The notes beneath the pieces are model-generated. The model was not told the DNA's origin and ran no database searches. It saw only the letters and a list, made by a program, of their open reading frames with translations. From Cornus controversa (lineage: Eukaryota > Streptophyta > Magnoliopsida > Cornales > Cornaceae), in the NCBI GenBank assembly GCA_026545225.1, contig CM048845.1:18693001-18757000 (forward strand): a DNA stretch of 64,000 nucleotides, in the 5' to 3' direction. Made by a program: the position numbers and the translations under genes. Every line of letters begins with the position of its first letter. Position 1 is the stretch's first letter. Shown here piece by piece: positions 24,986 to 37,922 of this stretch.

Positions 24986-27945
24986 CTGGTGATAAAGCCA
25001 TTTTTCTTGACATTGATACTTCTAAAAAATCTCAAGTCAGATTGGGCAATGGAGCATTGGTGAATGCAAAAGGCAAAGGAATAATTTGTGTTGAAACTAA
25101 AAGAGGGACTAAATTTATTAGTGATGTGTTACTAGTCCCAGATTTGGCGCAGAACTTACTAAGTGTTGGGCAACTTATTGAACACGGATATTCAGTCCAT
25201 TTTGAAGGAAAAAGATGCGCAATTCAAGATAAAAGTGCTCCAAGACAAATTGTGGCGCAAATACAAATGGGAGAAAATAGAAGTTTTCCACTTACATTCA
25301 AGTATGCTGAGAATGTTGCTTTGAAGGCTCAAGTTGATGATAGTTCATGGTTGTGGCATAGAAGACTTGGGCATTTGAACTTTCATAGCCTCAAGTTACT
25401 TCATCAAAAGAATATGGTTCATGGTCTTCCCAACATTGAAGAATCTCATGGCATTTGTGAAGGGTGTGCACTTGGGAAGTATCACCGACAATATTTTCCA
25501 AAAGGAGTAGCTTGGAGAGCCAAAAAAGTGCTGGAGTTAATTCATACTGATGTTTGTGGACCAATGAGAACTCTTTCACATGCCGGTAACAAATATTTCA
25601 TTCTCTTTATTGATGATTTTACTAGAATGACATGGGTGTATTTCATGAGGGAACGATCTGAAGTTTTCTCTATTTTCAAGAAGTTCAAAAATCTTGTCGA
25701 AAAACAAAGTGGGCAGTACATCAAGATTTTGAGAAGTGATAGAGGAAAGGAATATAACTCTAAGGAGTTTGTTAAATTTTATGAAGATGAAGGCATGGAA
25801 AGGCAGCTTACTGTTGCTTATACTCCACAACAAAATGGAGTGTGTGAAAGGAAAAATCAAACGGTGATGGAAATGGCTAAATCAATGATACATGGAAAAG
25901 GCCTACCCAAAACTTTTTGGGCTGAAGCTGTTTACACAGCAGTGTACTTGATAAATAGAAGTCCTACAAAGGCTGTTTGGAATCAAACTCCCATAGAAGC
26001 TTGGAGTGGGAGGAAACCATCGGTAAATCATCTCAAAGTTTTTGGTTGTGTTTACTATGCTCAAATCCTGAAAGAAAGAAGATATAAATTGGATGAAACA
26101 AGTGAGAGATGCATATTTGTGGGCTATAGTACAAAGTCTAAAGGCTATAGATTATATAGCTTGAAGAAGAACAAAATTATTATCAACCGTGATGTTTTAT
26201 TTGATGAAGATGCTACATGGAATTGGGATCAAGGCAAAGTTGAAAAAAGTACTAGTTTGATTGAAGAAGAAGAAGAAAAATTTGTTCATGAAGATGAAAG
26301 TGATGAAGACTCACCTCAATCAACTCCAAAGAAAATGAGGAGTTTGAGTGAAGTGTATGAAAGGTGCGACTTCTGTTTGCTAGAGCCTGAAAATTTTGAA
26401 GAAGCTATCAAACAAAAAGCATGGAAGAAAGCAATGGAAGAAGAAATTCAAGTTATTGAAAAGAACCATACATGGGAGTTGGTTGAAAGGCCATCAAATA
26501 AAGAAGTCATTGGAGTTAAATGGATTTATAAGGTGAAGCTGAATTCAGATGGTTCGTGGCAAAGAAACAAGGCAAGGCTGGTGGCAAAAGGTTATTCACA
26601 ACAGCCCAGAGTTGATTTTCATGAAACTTTTGCTCCGGTCGCTCGCTTTGACACCATTAGAGCTCTTATTGCTTTGGCAGCCCAAAGAGGTTGGTTTTTA
26701 TACCAACTTGATGTGAAATCAGCGTTTTTAAATGGAGAACTCAAGGAGGAAGTTTATATTGAACAACCCCAAGGGTTTGTCATGAAAGGAGAAGAAGAAA
26801 AAATGTATAAGTTGAAGAAAGTCTTGTATGGGCTGAAGCAAGCTCCACGAGCATGGTATAGTCAAATTGATGCTTACTTCATGGAGAAAGGCTTCACGAG
26901 AAGCAAGAGTGAGCCAACCTTGTATGTGAAGACTCAAGGTAACTCCATTCTCATTGTTGCTTTGTATGTTGATGATTTACTATTTTTTGGAAATAATTCA
27001 AAAATGGTTCAAAATTTCAAGAAAGAAATGATGAAAAGGTATGAAATGAGTGACATGGGACTGCTACAACATTTTCTTGGCATTGAAATACATCAAGATG
27101 ATGATAGAGTTTTTATTTCTCAAATGAAGTATGCCGAAGATACATTGAAGAAATTTGGTATGAGTGGTTGTAAACCAATGGCCACACCTCTTGTTGTGAA
27201 TGAGAAACTCATTAAAGATGATGGAGAAATGAAGGCTGATGCAACTTTGTATAGAAGTTTGGTTGGAAAATTGTTGTATCTTACTGCCACAAGACCAAAC
27301 ATCATGTTCGCAGCTAGTTTATTGTCGAGATTCATGACTAGTCCCAGTCAAATTCACCTTTGAGCAGCAAAAAGAGTGCTGAGGTATATTCGAGGTACTA
27401 CCAACTTTGGGATCAAGTATTGCAAAGGCTTGGATGTGAAATTAAAGGGATTTTGTGATAGTGATTGGGGCGGCTGTGTTAAAGATATGAAGAGCACATC
27501 TGGATATATTTTTTCTCTTGGTTCAAGTGCATTTTCTTGGTCATCAAATAAGCAACAATCAGTGGCTCAATCCTCTGCAGAAGCTGAATATGTTTCGGCA
27601 TCCATGGCAACTTCACAAGCAATTTGGTTAAGAAGAATTTTAGAAGATGTTCAAGAGAAGCAAGAAGAAAGTACAAAAATTTGTTGTGACAACAAATCAG
27701 CTATTGCTATGGCAAAAAATCCAGTTTATCATAGTCGTACTCATCACATTGCTCTTAAACATCATTTCATTCGAGAAGCCATTGAAGAAGGTGAAGTTTA
27801 TCTAACATTTTGCAGGTCAGAGGATCAAGTTGCTGACATTTTAACAAAGGCTCTTCCAAAAGAAAAATATCTGAAGTTTAGAGAGCAGTTGGGAATACAA
27901 GAGCAGCACATTAAGGGGGAGAATATTAAGGTTAATGTGCTTTAA
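24919..27945 (+). pseudogene. Copia element 1 pol (protease, integrase, reverse transcriptase, RNase H)
   Basis: In order: an aspartic protease with LDSGCSNHMTG at 24958; an integrase zinc-binding domain (WHRRLGHLNF to CEGCALGK); an integrase core with HTDVCGPM, FIDDFTRMTWVYF and YTPQQNGVCERKN; a reverse transcriptase with QLDVKSAFLNGEL and YVDD at 26964-26975; and RNase H (GFCDSDWGG, SSAEAEYVS, DILTKALP) at 27376-27945. A TGA at 27361-27363 separates the reverse transcriptase from RNase H in the same frame. Otherwise the frame is open for 2.4 kb. Gene order PR-IN-RT-RH defines Ty1/copia. The copy would need other elements to supply active proteins. Confidence 0.95.
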
Positions 27946-28245
27946 ATTACCACTGTAATATCTAACTTACTATCACTTAACCATAGTTAAATATATGTAT
28001 ACTTGGTTATCTTTTGTGGTTGATATGTGTACAAGTCTCTTGACTTTTTATCACATGTTTTATATATGTATTTTGCCCTCTTTTGTATTCTCAGAAGAAG
28101 TGAAATGAAATTGTGAGAAAAGCTTGCTGCCTCTGTTCACTCTTCTTCCTCTGATTTTCAATTCTAACCTTCTCATTCCAAATACAAATTATTGCTGTGA
28201 GTTTTATGTGTATTAATCAGTGTATATGCTAAGAATTATCCAACA
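27924..28245 (+). repeat. 3' LTR of copia element 1
   Basis: 322 bp, preceded by a polypurine tract AAGGGGGAGAA at 27913-27923. It begins TATTAAGG, so its first dinucleotide is mutated from TG to TA. GTGTT follows as the second half of the 5-bp target duplication. Confidence 0.95.
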
Positions 28246-29078
28246 GTGTTGAGGTTGATGCTTCTTTACCACTTGTGGAGAACTTCAGACTTAAATGAGA
28301 GATAATGAATTCATTAAGATCAGAGATGAATTCCAATGGAAGCCACAAGTGTGCTCTTCTTGTAAGTGTTTCGACTACATCAGTGCTAAATGCATCTCTA
28401 CAACTAGGAAAACTCCATTACCTCACCCCAAACCTAGCCTTAATGAGCCTACAAGTGAATGGACTGTCATTAACAGACCAAATAGAACTTGCTCTGAATC
28501 CACCCATCATATAGACCATAGCTTACCCCAAGTGAGTAAATACTCTAATCAATTTGTTAGCCTTCTCTCCCCCATTACTAAAGCTAAAAATGATGTGATT
28601 CTTGCTCCCAATCCTATTATTGATAACCTTTAAGCCTTGAACCAATGAATGCTTCTACAGGTTTTATTGAACCTTTCACCCAAATTCCTCCTTCTGAGGA
28701 CTCACAACCCAATCTTGTTACACAACCTAACATGGGGGTGGATCTCTTAAAACTGTTCTGCCCATACCAGCTAAGGATGTGCAGAGTACAATTGATACCA
28801 CCATTTATGGCACTTCAAGTTTAATTGAACCTTACCCCCAAATTCATTCATCTGAGTTCATATCCCAATCTTGTTTCACAACCTAACATGGGGGGTACTG
28901 GATCTTTAAAATTATTCTGCCCATCCCAGCTAGGGTTGTGCAAAGTACAATTGATACCACCATTTGTGGCACTTCAACTCAAATTGAATTACCTATTGAA
29001 ACCTGTGATCCCTCTGATGAAGGATTTGGTCCAACATTATGTTTTAATGATACTTTCACTGACACTGGGCTGGGAGGT
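28246..29078 (+). pseudogene. LINE ORF1, 3' part after the copia insertion
   Basis: Immediately after the target duplication the DUF4283 protein resumes, with EVDASLPLVENFRLK-type residues. A degenerate zinc knuckle follows at 28355-28400, CX2CX4YX4C, with Tyr where His is expected. Further on are Ser/Pro-rich sequence and several stops. A short internal near-duplication of about 120 bp is visible (28690-28810 against 28830-28990). It is cut by the second copia element. Confidence 0.75.
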
Positions 29079-29363
29079 TATTGGAATTACAACGGATTTG
29101 TTTTCAGTAATTAGACATTACAGCTGTATGTCCATGTATTAGCTGTTTGTATTTATATTTAAATTATTTTCTATATATGGATTGAAGTAGGTAAGATCTC
29201 TAGGAATTAATTCAAATTTGTATAGTTATTATTGATTCCGTATAGCTGGCAGATTTATTTTTTCTTAATATTCAGTCTTGTATAAATATAGGCTGGGTCC
29301 TATCCTCTAGTAAAGTCGAATATACAAATTATTCTTCATCTCTTCTTCTTCTTATTCTGCTTA
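29079..29363 (+). repeat. 5' LTR of copia element 2
   Basis: About 285 bp, beginning near TATTGGAATTAC. The primer-binding site TGGTATTAGAGC is at 29366-29377. It differs from the 3' LTR by roughly 7% over 250 bp by eye, so this element is older than element 1. Confidence 0.8.
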
Positions 29364-29483
29364 TATGGTATTAGAGCTGGAATTTTGAATATGATATTTT
29401 TTTTTCTCTCTTCTCTGTACCTCTTGCTAGCCCAGCCTTTGTGCCTCTTCGTGGCTATTTTTTCTATCTAGTTATTTGTTCTA

Positions 29484-32400
29484 ATGGCAGAATCCTTTGT
29501 TCCAGCCACTGTGGTGACTAAACCTGTCATCCACTTTGATAACCCCACTCTCCAAATTACCCCTAAAAAACTCAATGGAAAAAATTTCCTTGAGTGGTCT
29601 CAATTGGTGCAGCTATTCTTCAAAAGCAGAGGAAAAATGGGGTATCTTCAGGGGACTATTAAAGAACCCAAAGAATCAGATCCTTCTTATGATTCTTGGG
29701 AAGCTGAAAATTCCCAGATCATGACTTGGTTGATTAATTCCATGACTCCAGGAATTAGTAAACCATTTATCCTCCTTTTCCACAACAAAAGAAATATAGG
29801 ATAGTGTGACTTGGAGTTACTCAAAAAAAGGCAAGGCTCCACGAAAGTTTGAACTGAAAAGAAAAATCCATAACACTAAGCAAGGAGACTCCTCCATGAC
29901 AGAGTATTTTAATACTTTTATGGTATTATGGCAAGAGTTGGACCTTCACCAACACTTTGAGATCAAGGGCATTGAAGTTGCTAAATAACTTGCTAAGATT
30001 TTGGAGGAGGGTCGAGTTTTTAAATTTCTTGCTGGACTCAATTCTGATTTTGATGAAGTCAGTGGAAGGATTCTAGGAAAAGAGCCTCTTTGCTCTTTGG
30101 AGGAAAGTTTTTCGTATGTTAATAATGAAGAAGATCGAAAAGCAGTTCTCTCTAAAACTGCTGCTCCCGAAGTTTCTGCTCTCAAAACTAAAGGAGTTCA
30201 GTTCAATTCTGGGCAGTATAAAAATCAGAATAAATAAGGAGAGACTGACTCAAGGTGGTGTGATTTTTGTAATAGACCAAGGCATACAAGACAAACTTGT
30301 TGGAGATTGAATGGGAAACCTTCCATTGGAGACAAAGGAAATCATCCACAGCAAAGCAAGGCCTTTCAAGTAGTGACTGATTCTATGGAAAGCAATATAG
30401 ATCTCTTTAATGAGCAGATCTTCTCTAAAGCACAACTTGAGGCTTTACAACAGATGTTAGGATAGTCTCTCTGGTATATCAAATTCTAATTCAGTTGCCA
30501 CTAGCCACTTTGTCCAATCAGGTACTACCCCTACTGCCCTCCTTAGTAGCACCAATAAACCTTGGATAGACTATGGAGCCTCAGACCACATAACAGGTAA
30601 TTCCTATGATTTCTTAACATACAATCCATGTTCAGGCAAAGATAAAGTTAAGGTTGCTGATGAGTCCTTTGTTCCTATCCATGGAAAAGGTTTTATTCCT
30701 ATTTTCAATACTCTATCTCTTTCTTCTATCCTACATGTCCCTAGTTTTACTTGTAATCTTTTATCCATTAGCAAGATCACAAACAATCTAAATTGTTCAG
30801 TGACTTTTTTCCCTACTTATTGTGTGTTTCAGGATCTAACCTCGGGGAAGAAGATTGGCAGTGGTGAAGAGAGAGACGGGCTGTATTATCTTCATCCTGG
30901 TAAAGAGATTACTCAGGCCCATACTTCAGTCAGTAATAAAGAAAATCTGATATGGTTGCTCCATTTCAGAACTGGTCATCCAAACTTTAAGTCCCTTAAA
31001 GTGTTATATCCTGGTTTGTTTTCGGGTTTAGATCTTTCACTCTTTCAATGTGGAATTTGTGAACTTTCTAAAAGTCACCGTGTTCCTTTTCCAATTAGTA
31101 ATAAACTTTCTGTAATTCCTTAATTTTTCGATGGTTCACACTGATGTTTGGGGACCCTCCCATATACTATCCTTGTTTGGCTTTAGATGGTTTGTCAGTT
31201 TTATTGATGATTGCACACGTACATCTTGGATTTATTTGCTTTGAAAAAAATCTGAAGTTAGTAATATATTTAAGTCCTTTCACATGATGGTTAAAAATCA
31301 ATTCCAAACCAATATTCAAGTCTTTAGATCTAATAATGGGAGGGAATATTTCAATGAAACTCTGGGAACCTACCTAAATGAAAACGGGGTTTTACACCAA
31401 TCATCATGTATTGATACCTCTCAACAAAATGGGGTAACAAAGAGAAAAAATAGACATTTACTCGAATTGGCAAGAGCCTAATTATTTTCTAGGAGTGTAC
31501 CCAAGTGTTATTGAAGCGATGCTATTCTAGCAGTAGCTTACTTGATCAACCGAATGCCCTCTAAAACACTCAATATGAAAACTCCAATTAACTGTCTTTA
31601 AATATTTTTCCATAAATGAAAGTATTTTCAACAGTCTTCCTTTGAAAGTTTTTGAGTGTGTAGCCTACATTCACCTTTCAAATAGTTAGAGAAAGATCTA
31701 AACTTGACCCTAGAGCACAAAGATGAATCTTTCTTGGTTATTCCCCAAACAAAAAAGGCTACAAACGTTTTCATCCTCCTACGAAGAAATATTTTGTCAC
31801 TATGGATGTAAAATTTTTTGAAAATCTATCCTACTATTCCAAGTTCGATCTTCAGGGGGAGATTGGTGATGAAAAGGAAGATCTTTTCTATGATCTTTCA
31901 ATAAGTCTTGACCAAATAAATCTCGATTCTACTCATACTCCTACTCCTGCGCCTATTGCTTTACCAGAACAACCGAGTCTAAGGGAGGATATTCAAGTTG
32001 AAAAATTAGAGGGAAACAAAAATATAGTTCAGCCAAACACTCCACTTGTGTACTCACGAAGGGAACCTGGTCAGACTATACAGCCCGACACTCTCACCCG
32101 CAATCAATCTTCAACTCCAGAGTTGGAAAACGAGCACTCTATAAGTCCTCAGTCAGTGTTTACATAATCCTTCTTTGCCTCAATCTAATACAGATTTAGA
32201 TATTCCTATAGCTATCTGAAAGGGAGTAAGGTCATGTCCTACTAAACATCCCATTGCCAATTTTTTATTATATCACCGAATTAAACCTTCCTTTCAGGGT
32301 TTTATTTCTCAAATTTCTACCGAAAGTATTTCTGCTAATATTTCTGAGGCACTAAAGGATCTAAATGGGGAGGAGCAGTTCTTGAGGAAATGAAAGCTCT

Positions 32401-33870
32401 ACAGCAGAATGAAACTTGGGAATTGTTAATCTATCAAGAGGGAAGAAACCTGTGGGCTGCAAGTGGGTCTTCACTGTGAAGTATAAATCAGATGGGTCAA
32501 CAGAAAGATACAAGGCAAGACTCGTTGCCAAGGGGTTCACTTAAACCTATGGTTTAGACTACCAAGAGACATTTGCTCCGGTTGCCAAAATGAACTCAGT
32601 AAGAATCTTGTTTTCTCTTGCTATTAACTTAGATTGGCCTTTACATCAATTTTATGTAAAAAAAAAAAAACATTTCTGCATGGCAATCTAGAATAGGAGG
32701 TTTATATGGAGTTACCTCTTGGTTTCAGATTTGCAAGTAGTGAGAAAGTTTGCAGGTTAAAAAAATCTTGATATGGGCTGAAGCAGTCTCCTAGAGCTTG
32801 GTTCGAAAGATTCTCAAAATTTCTCATGAAGTGTAGCTTCTCACAAAGTCAAGGAGATCATACACTATTCTTCAAACATTTCCCTCATAAGAAGATTAAT
32901 GTTCTTATTATCTACGTTGATGATATTATTGTGACTGGAGACAACTTCGAAGAAATTAGAGATATGAAGACTCAACTGGCAAAAGAGTTCGAGATTAAGG
33001 ACTTCAGAAATCTAAGATATTTTCTAGGTATGAAAGTGGCAAGATCAAAGGATAGTATGTTTGTTTCTCAAAGAAAATACATTCTTGATTTGCTTAAGGA
33101 AACGGGTTTTTTTAGGAAGTAAACCAGCAACAACTCCAATCGATCCAAATCATAGATTAGGACTTGACAGTGAAAATAATCCAATTGATAAAGGGAGATA
33201 TCAAAGGCTAGTAGGAAAACTGATTTATTTATCCCACCCAAGACCAGACATTGCCTATGTTGTAGGGGTGGTAAGTCAATTTATGCACTCTCCCTTGGAG
33301 TGTCATATAGAAGTTGTTCAAAGAATTCAGAGGTATCTAAAAGCTACACCAGTATGAGGTCTTCTATTTAAAAAATCTGAACATCTCCTAGTGGAAGTTT
33401 ACACACATGCCGATTGGGCTGGTTCAATCACAGATATGAGATCTACTATTGGTTACTGCACTTTCGTGGGAGGCAATCTGGTTACTTGGAGGAGCAAGAA
33501 ACATAATGTAGTTGCCAGGTCTAGTGCAGAAGCAGAATATAGAGTTATGGCTTTGGGAATTTGTGAGATTCTATTGATACATAAATTGCTAAAGGAACTT
33601 AAACTAGAGTCTATATTTCCTATGAAAGTATTTTGTGATAATAAGGCAGTAATCAGTATAGCCCACAACCCTGTTCAATATGACCGGACCAAGTATGACA
33701 AAGTAGACAGACATTTCATCAAAGAGAAGATTGAAAGTGGACTGATCATTACACCATTCGTAACAACTCATCAACAATTAGCTGATATTCTCACAAAAGG
33801 AGGTACAACAGTACTCTTTGAAAATCTAAGGAACAAGCTGGGAATGGTTGACATATACTCACCAGCTTGA
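29484..33870 (+). pseudogene. Copia element 2 gag-pol, heavily decayed
   Basis: Gag (29484-30237) begins MAESFVPATVV and is split by stops at about 29802 and 29986. The protease motif near 30563-30590 reads DYG where copia proteases have D-S/T-G. Integrase fragments lie at 30950-31480 (QQNGVTKRKN). The reverse transcriptase is in pieces at 32380-33350, with YVDD at 32913-32924. RNase H (ADWAGSITDMRSTIGY, SSAEAEYR, DILTKGG) is open at 33391-33870. There are at least eight stops or frameshifts and a poly(A) run near 32660. It is in the same orientation as the LINE and copia element 1. Confidence 0.9.
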
Positions 33871-33877
33871 GGGGGAG

Positions 33878-34130
33878 TATTGGGATTACAGCAGATTTGT
33901 TTCAGTAATTAGACATTACAGTTGTATTTCCATGTATTAGCTGTTTGTATTTATATTTAAATTATTTTCCATATATAGATTGAGGTAGGTAAGATCTCTA
34001 GGAATTAATTCAGATTTATATAGTTATTATTGATTCTGTATAGCTGGCAGATTTATTTTTTCTTAGTATAGAGTCTTGTATAAATATAGGTTGGGTCCTA
34101 TCCTCCAGTAGGTCGAATATACAACTTATT
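33878..34130 (+). repeat. 3' LTR of copia element 2, truncated at its 3' end
   Basis: It follows the polypurine tract GAGGGGGAG (33869-33877). It matches the 5' LTR up to ACAACTTATT at 34130 and then joins LINE 3' UTR sequence directly. About 30-35 bp of the LTR end are missing. Confidence 0.85.
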
Positions 34131-35430
34131 GCTGAAGTGTGGAACTTACCATACTGTGGTGTATCTGAGGCTGAGTCATAGTTCCATGGCGTCCTTTTGA
34201 TCTTTTCCCCAGCAGCTTTTGATTTGGGAACTATTGGTGTAACGATCTTTTGAAGGTGTTTGGGGTTCTTGCTTTGGTTATCTGCCTTTGGGCTGTTTTG
34301 TTTTGTTTTTGGGCTAAGCCCTTTGGTTGTTTTTTTCCCTTTTTTCCTTAATGAAATTTTGAATTACCAAAAAAAAAAATCAACATATATATGTTACATC
34401 TCATTCAAAATTTTATACGCGAACAATGTTCAATTCAGCAAGTGAAACTTATTACCTTGACCTAATTAATTGATTTTCTAAGTAACATGAACTGATCACT
34501 GTGAAAATGGTAAATGATATATTCTTTTCTTCGGATGAGAGTTTAACGAGCTACACAGTTGGATTTCGAAACTATATCTAAGGATATGTTTGGTATAATG
34601 GAAAAGAAAAGAAAAAATAACATTACTTTTGAGAGAAAAGAAAAGAAAGGAAAGGATAAGGTTAAATGTGTTTGGTTGATTAATAATGGAAAAGAAAAGA
34701 AATGATAGTTAACGTGTTTGGAGAAAGAAATGAAAGGAAACTATTTTAAAAAATATACCATTTTTTATTTAAAAGATAAATTTTATCTTTTATCAAAATA
34801 AGGGCAAATTTGGTATTAGGCTATCCCTCCAAATCAATCAGTTTCTTTTTTTTTTTCCTTCCAAAATTTTGTACCAAACACAAAAAATCATATCCCTCCA
34901 TTACCTTTCTTTTCTTTTTCTTCTATTTCTTTCCAACAAAACTGGGCCTAAATGAAATGGAAAATTAACACTGTCGGATTCCATTTTATGATTTCTGAAA
35001 ATGAAATCTGAAAACATGTTATGCTGTCATTTCTGTGAAAAGCATAATATGTTTGGTAACGTTATATGCTGTTGAAATTTTGAAAGCACAAATCTAAAAA
35101 TATGTTTTGTAACCCAAAATTAATTTTCAAAAAACAAATAGTAGTATATTCGACTAAAGATTGTGTTTGAGTAATATGGTTTCAACTCATTTTAACCAAC
35201 ATAAATGTGATATTAAATATTTTATATATATTCTTTTCTCCAAAATTATATTTGTTAGGACTTTATTTTAGTTTATTTTAATTAAAAATTCATTTTTATG
35301 CATTTGCATGTTTTTGGTAATTGTCATATAATATTATATATATTCATTTTATTTCCTTTTATATGTTTATATTATATAAAATTGTATTTATATATAACTC
35401 TTATTTTATTGTATTTTCTTCTTTTATATT
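34131..35430 (+). repeat. Right arm of the inverted duplication, with LINE 3' end
   Basis: 34131-34370 is the LINE 3' UTR, ending in a poly(A) run. 34371-35430 is downstream flank. The whole stretch corresponds to 490-1870 read in reverse. The LINE ORF2, present in the left arm from 1870 to 3130, is absent here. Confidence 0.85.
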
Positions 35431-37033
35431 TAAATATATATATATATATTGTACTTATAAAAAATAATATTCTTATTGACTTATAATTTTGTATTTATTG
35501 TATTTTATTCATATTATATTATTTTTATTTATTGTATTTTATTTTGTTATATTTATATTTTTTGAGTAACCATTTTTTTATTTATTGTATTTTCTAATTT
35601 TTTTATTCTTGTTTTTTTATAAGATTTTAATTTATTGTATTGTATGATATTATATTTTTGAGCATACAAAATTTTTATTTATTATTTATTGTATTTTATA
35701 AAAAAAAATTAGAAATAAAAACTTGAACTGAAAAATTAAAATTGAAACTGAAAGTTTCGTTAAGAAGTTTCAAATTATGCCTAAGGATTGTCAAATTTTT
35801 GACATCACTTCTATTTTTTTAGAAATGAAAAGTGCATTACCAAATGTGATTTCTGCTGTGACTTCCAAAAAACTGAAAATGAAAGTTAAAATCTGGAATT
35901 AAAAATGTTACTACACCGGGCCTTAACCCCTCAAATTGCATTTCCACTATCCTTCGAAAGTGGGAGGATTTGAAGGTCAATGAAACTTTCAAATCTTGAA
36001 ACCTCTCTTAAGATATTAAAGAAGAAAAATAAAATGACATTTGAATCCTAGAGCGTGATATTTGTATATGTATATCTTTTTTATTTATTACACAATGCCT
36101 ATTGCTTTGGATAATATCAATTTGATTTCACCACATCTATTTGTTAATGTCGCCTTATGAAATTGGTGTCTAGGGTTGGTTGTTTTTGATTGAAATGATT
36201 CTCAAAATGCCCAAGTTTTTGAGTAATTTCTGGGTTTTAATTAAGTTTTCAGGCCTTTGACTGATTCTATGTTGTTTCATTTGTATGTGGATGGTTGTGG
36301 GATTCACACTCTTCATCATTTTTGTGATCCACTAACAGAAACTAGCAGAGATTTGTATGTGTGTATCTAAATGATTTGATTAATATATATCTTCATAATA
36401 TGAATATTCAACACCAATTTGAATCCTACTCTTTTTGAAGTCTTTCTATAATTTCAGATAATAGATTGAAGGTTTTCTGTTGTGCTCCCACTTGTCCTTA
36501 GGCCTTCAATTGGGGAATACTTGGGTTTGAATAGGGATGACAATTTGGACCGTTATGGCGAATAATCATACGGTTCCGTTTAAATTGGTAATAGGAGAAC
36601 TGTTTATAAATGAGACAAAAATGATGTTAAAAAAGTGAAAACTCAGCTCATTTTGGAATGAGGACTGGGAGAGGTCGCCCGGTCCCATTTATACTATATA
36701 ATTACAATATTATATATGGATTAAGTATGGAAAACTCTTCTGATATACTAAAAATGTGCAAAAAAATACTTTTGTTGCTATAATTTTAAATTTTGGAGCA
36801 AATTGCTCCTATTGCATGTAAACAGTGGTTGACGATGAAATATTTTTCTAAAAATTCAAAAATACCTTTTTTGTGTGACAAATCTCTCTCTAAAATCGTG
36901 TCTCTATCTTACCTAAATTAACTTTCTCTCTCCTACGTTCTCTCTCTTTAAAATTTTAACTGTCTCTGGTTTATCTCTCTCATTTTTTTTTTCTCTTTCT
37001 ATATTTTTTGGCAGTTGATATTGGCGCTCCACC
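35431..37033. other. AT-rich intergenic sequence
   Basis: 35470-35700 contains loosely repeated TTTATTGTATTTTA. The rest shows no gene, RNA gene or clear element. Confidence 0.5.
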
Positions 37034-37922
37034 AATATCCTTAGACGCTCCAACCTCTTATTTTCTTATAATGAAATTACAACATAGTCCACATATATCA
37101 GGATACTTGTTTCTTATAATTTTAATTCCATATTTGGCCTTATTTATTAAAATTAGGACTCTCAACATTACAATTCATTATTCTCTCTCAACGATTACAA
37201 GAGTAGAAATCATGTTTCTTCCTCCTCCAACATCACCATCTCTGCCCAATTCCATTGAAACCATTAACATTTTTTGATTGTGTAAAAACAGTAACATCTA
37301 CCAAAAAATTAATTAAGCTTCTATACTCCTAAGATAACATATACCAAGCATTAAAGATCCATATAATCAATATAAATCTAAATCAAGCACACAACTCATA
37401 TGAAGAAATAACAGAGAAATAATGAGTACCATAACCAGTCAAATTGGGTAATAAAAAGGGGATAACCAGTTAATATTTTTTTTTAAAGAAAGTCTCAAAC
37501 AACATAAAACTGTAAATTTAACTTCAAACAAATGTTTTATATAAAATATTTCAAAAAGACTTGGGTGATAAAAATGATAACAAGCCAATTTAGATATACC
37601 AAAATGACATTTACACAATCAAAAAATATTAATGGCTTCAATGAAGGACGGGGAGCTATGGCGACGATGGAAGAGAAGGAAATTGAATTTGTGTCGTGGT
37701 GGTAATGGTACAAATTAATATTGGTAATGATTTCTCCTGTTTGTTATGATTGAGAGAGTGAAACGTTAGAGATAATAATGAATTGGAATTTTAAGAATCT
37801 TAATTTTAATAGATAAGGACAAATACGAGATTGAAGATATATAAAACAAGTATTCTGTTATACGTGGATTATATTGTAATTTCATTATAAAAAAATAAGA
37901 GATTGGAGTGCCTAAGGATATT
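37034..37922. mobile_element. Foldback element with arms of about 250-310 bp
   Basis: The left arm at 37034-37286 begins AATATCCTTAGACGCTCCAA. It is the inverted counterpart of the right arm at 37610-37922, which ends TTGGAGTGCCTAAGGATATT. Inner points also pair (TTTTTTGATTGTGTAAA with TTTACACAATCAAAAAA). About 320 bp of loop carry no reading frame. This is a non-autonomous DNA element or foldback; the target duplication is unclear. Confidence 0.75.

Noticed and set aside
24152..27945. A functional cellular gene
   Set aside because: Domain order, flanking LTRs, primer-binding site, polypurine tract and target duplication identify it as a retrotransposon.
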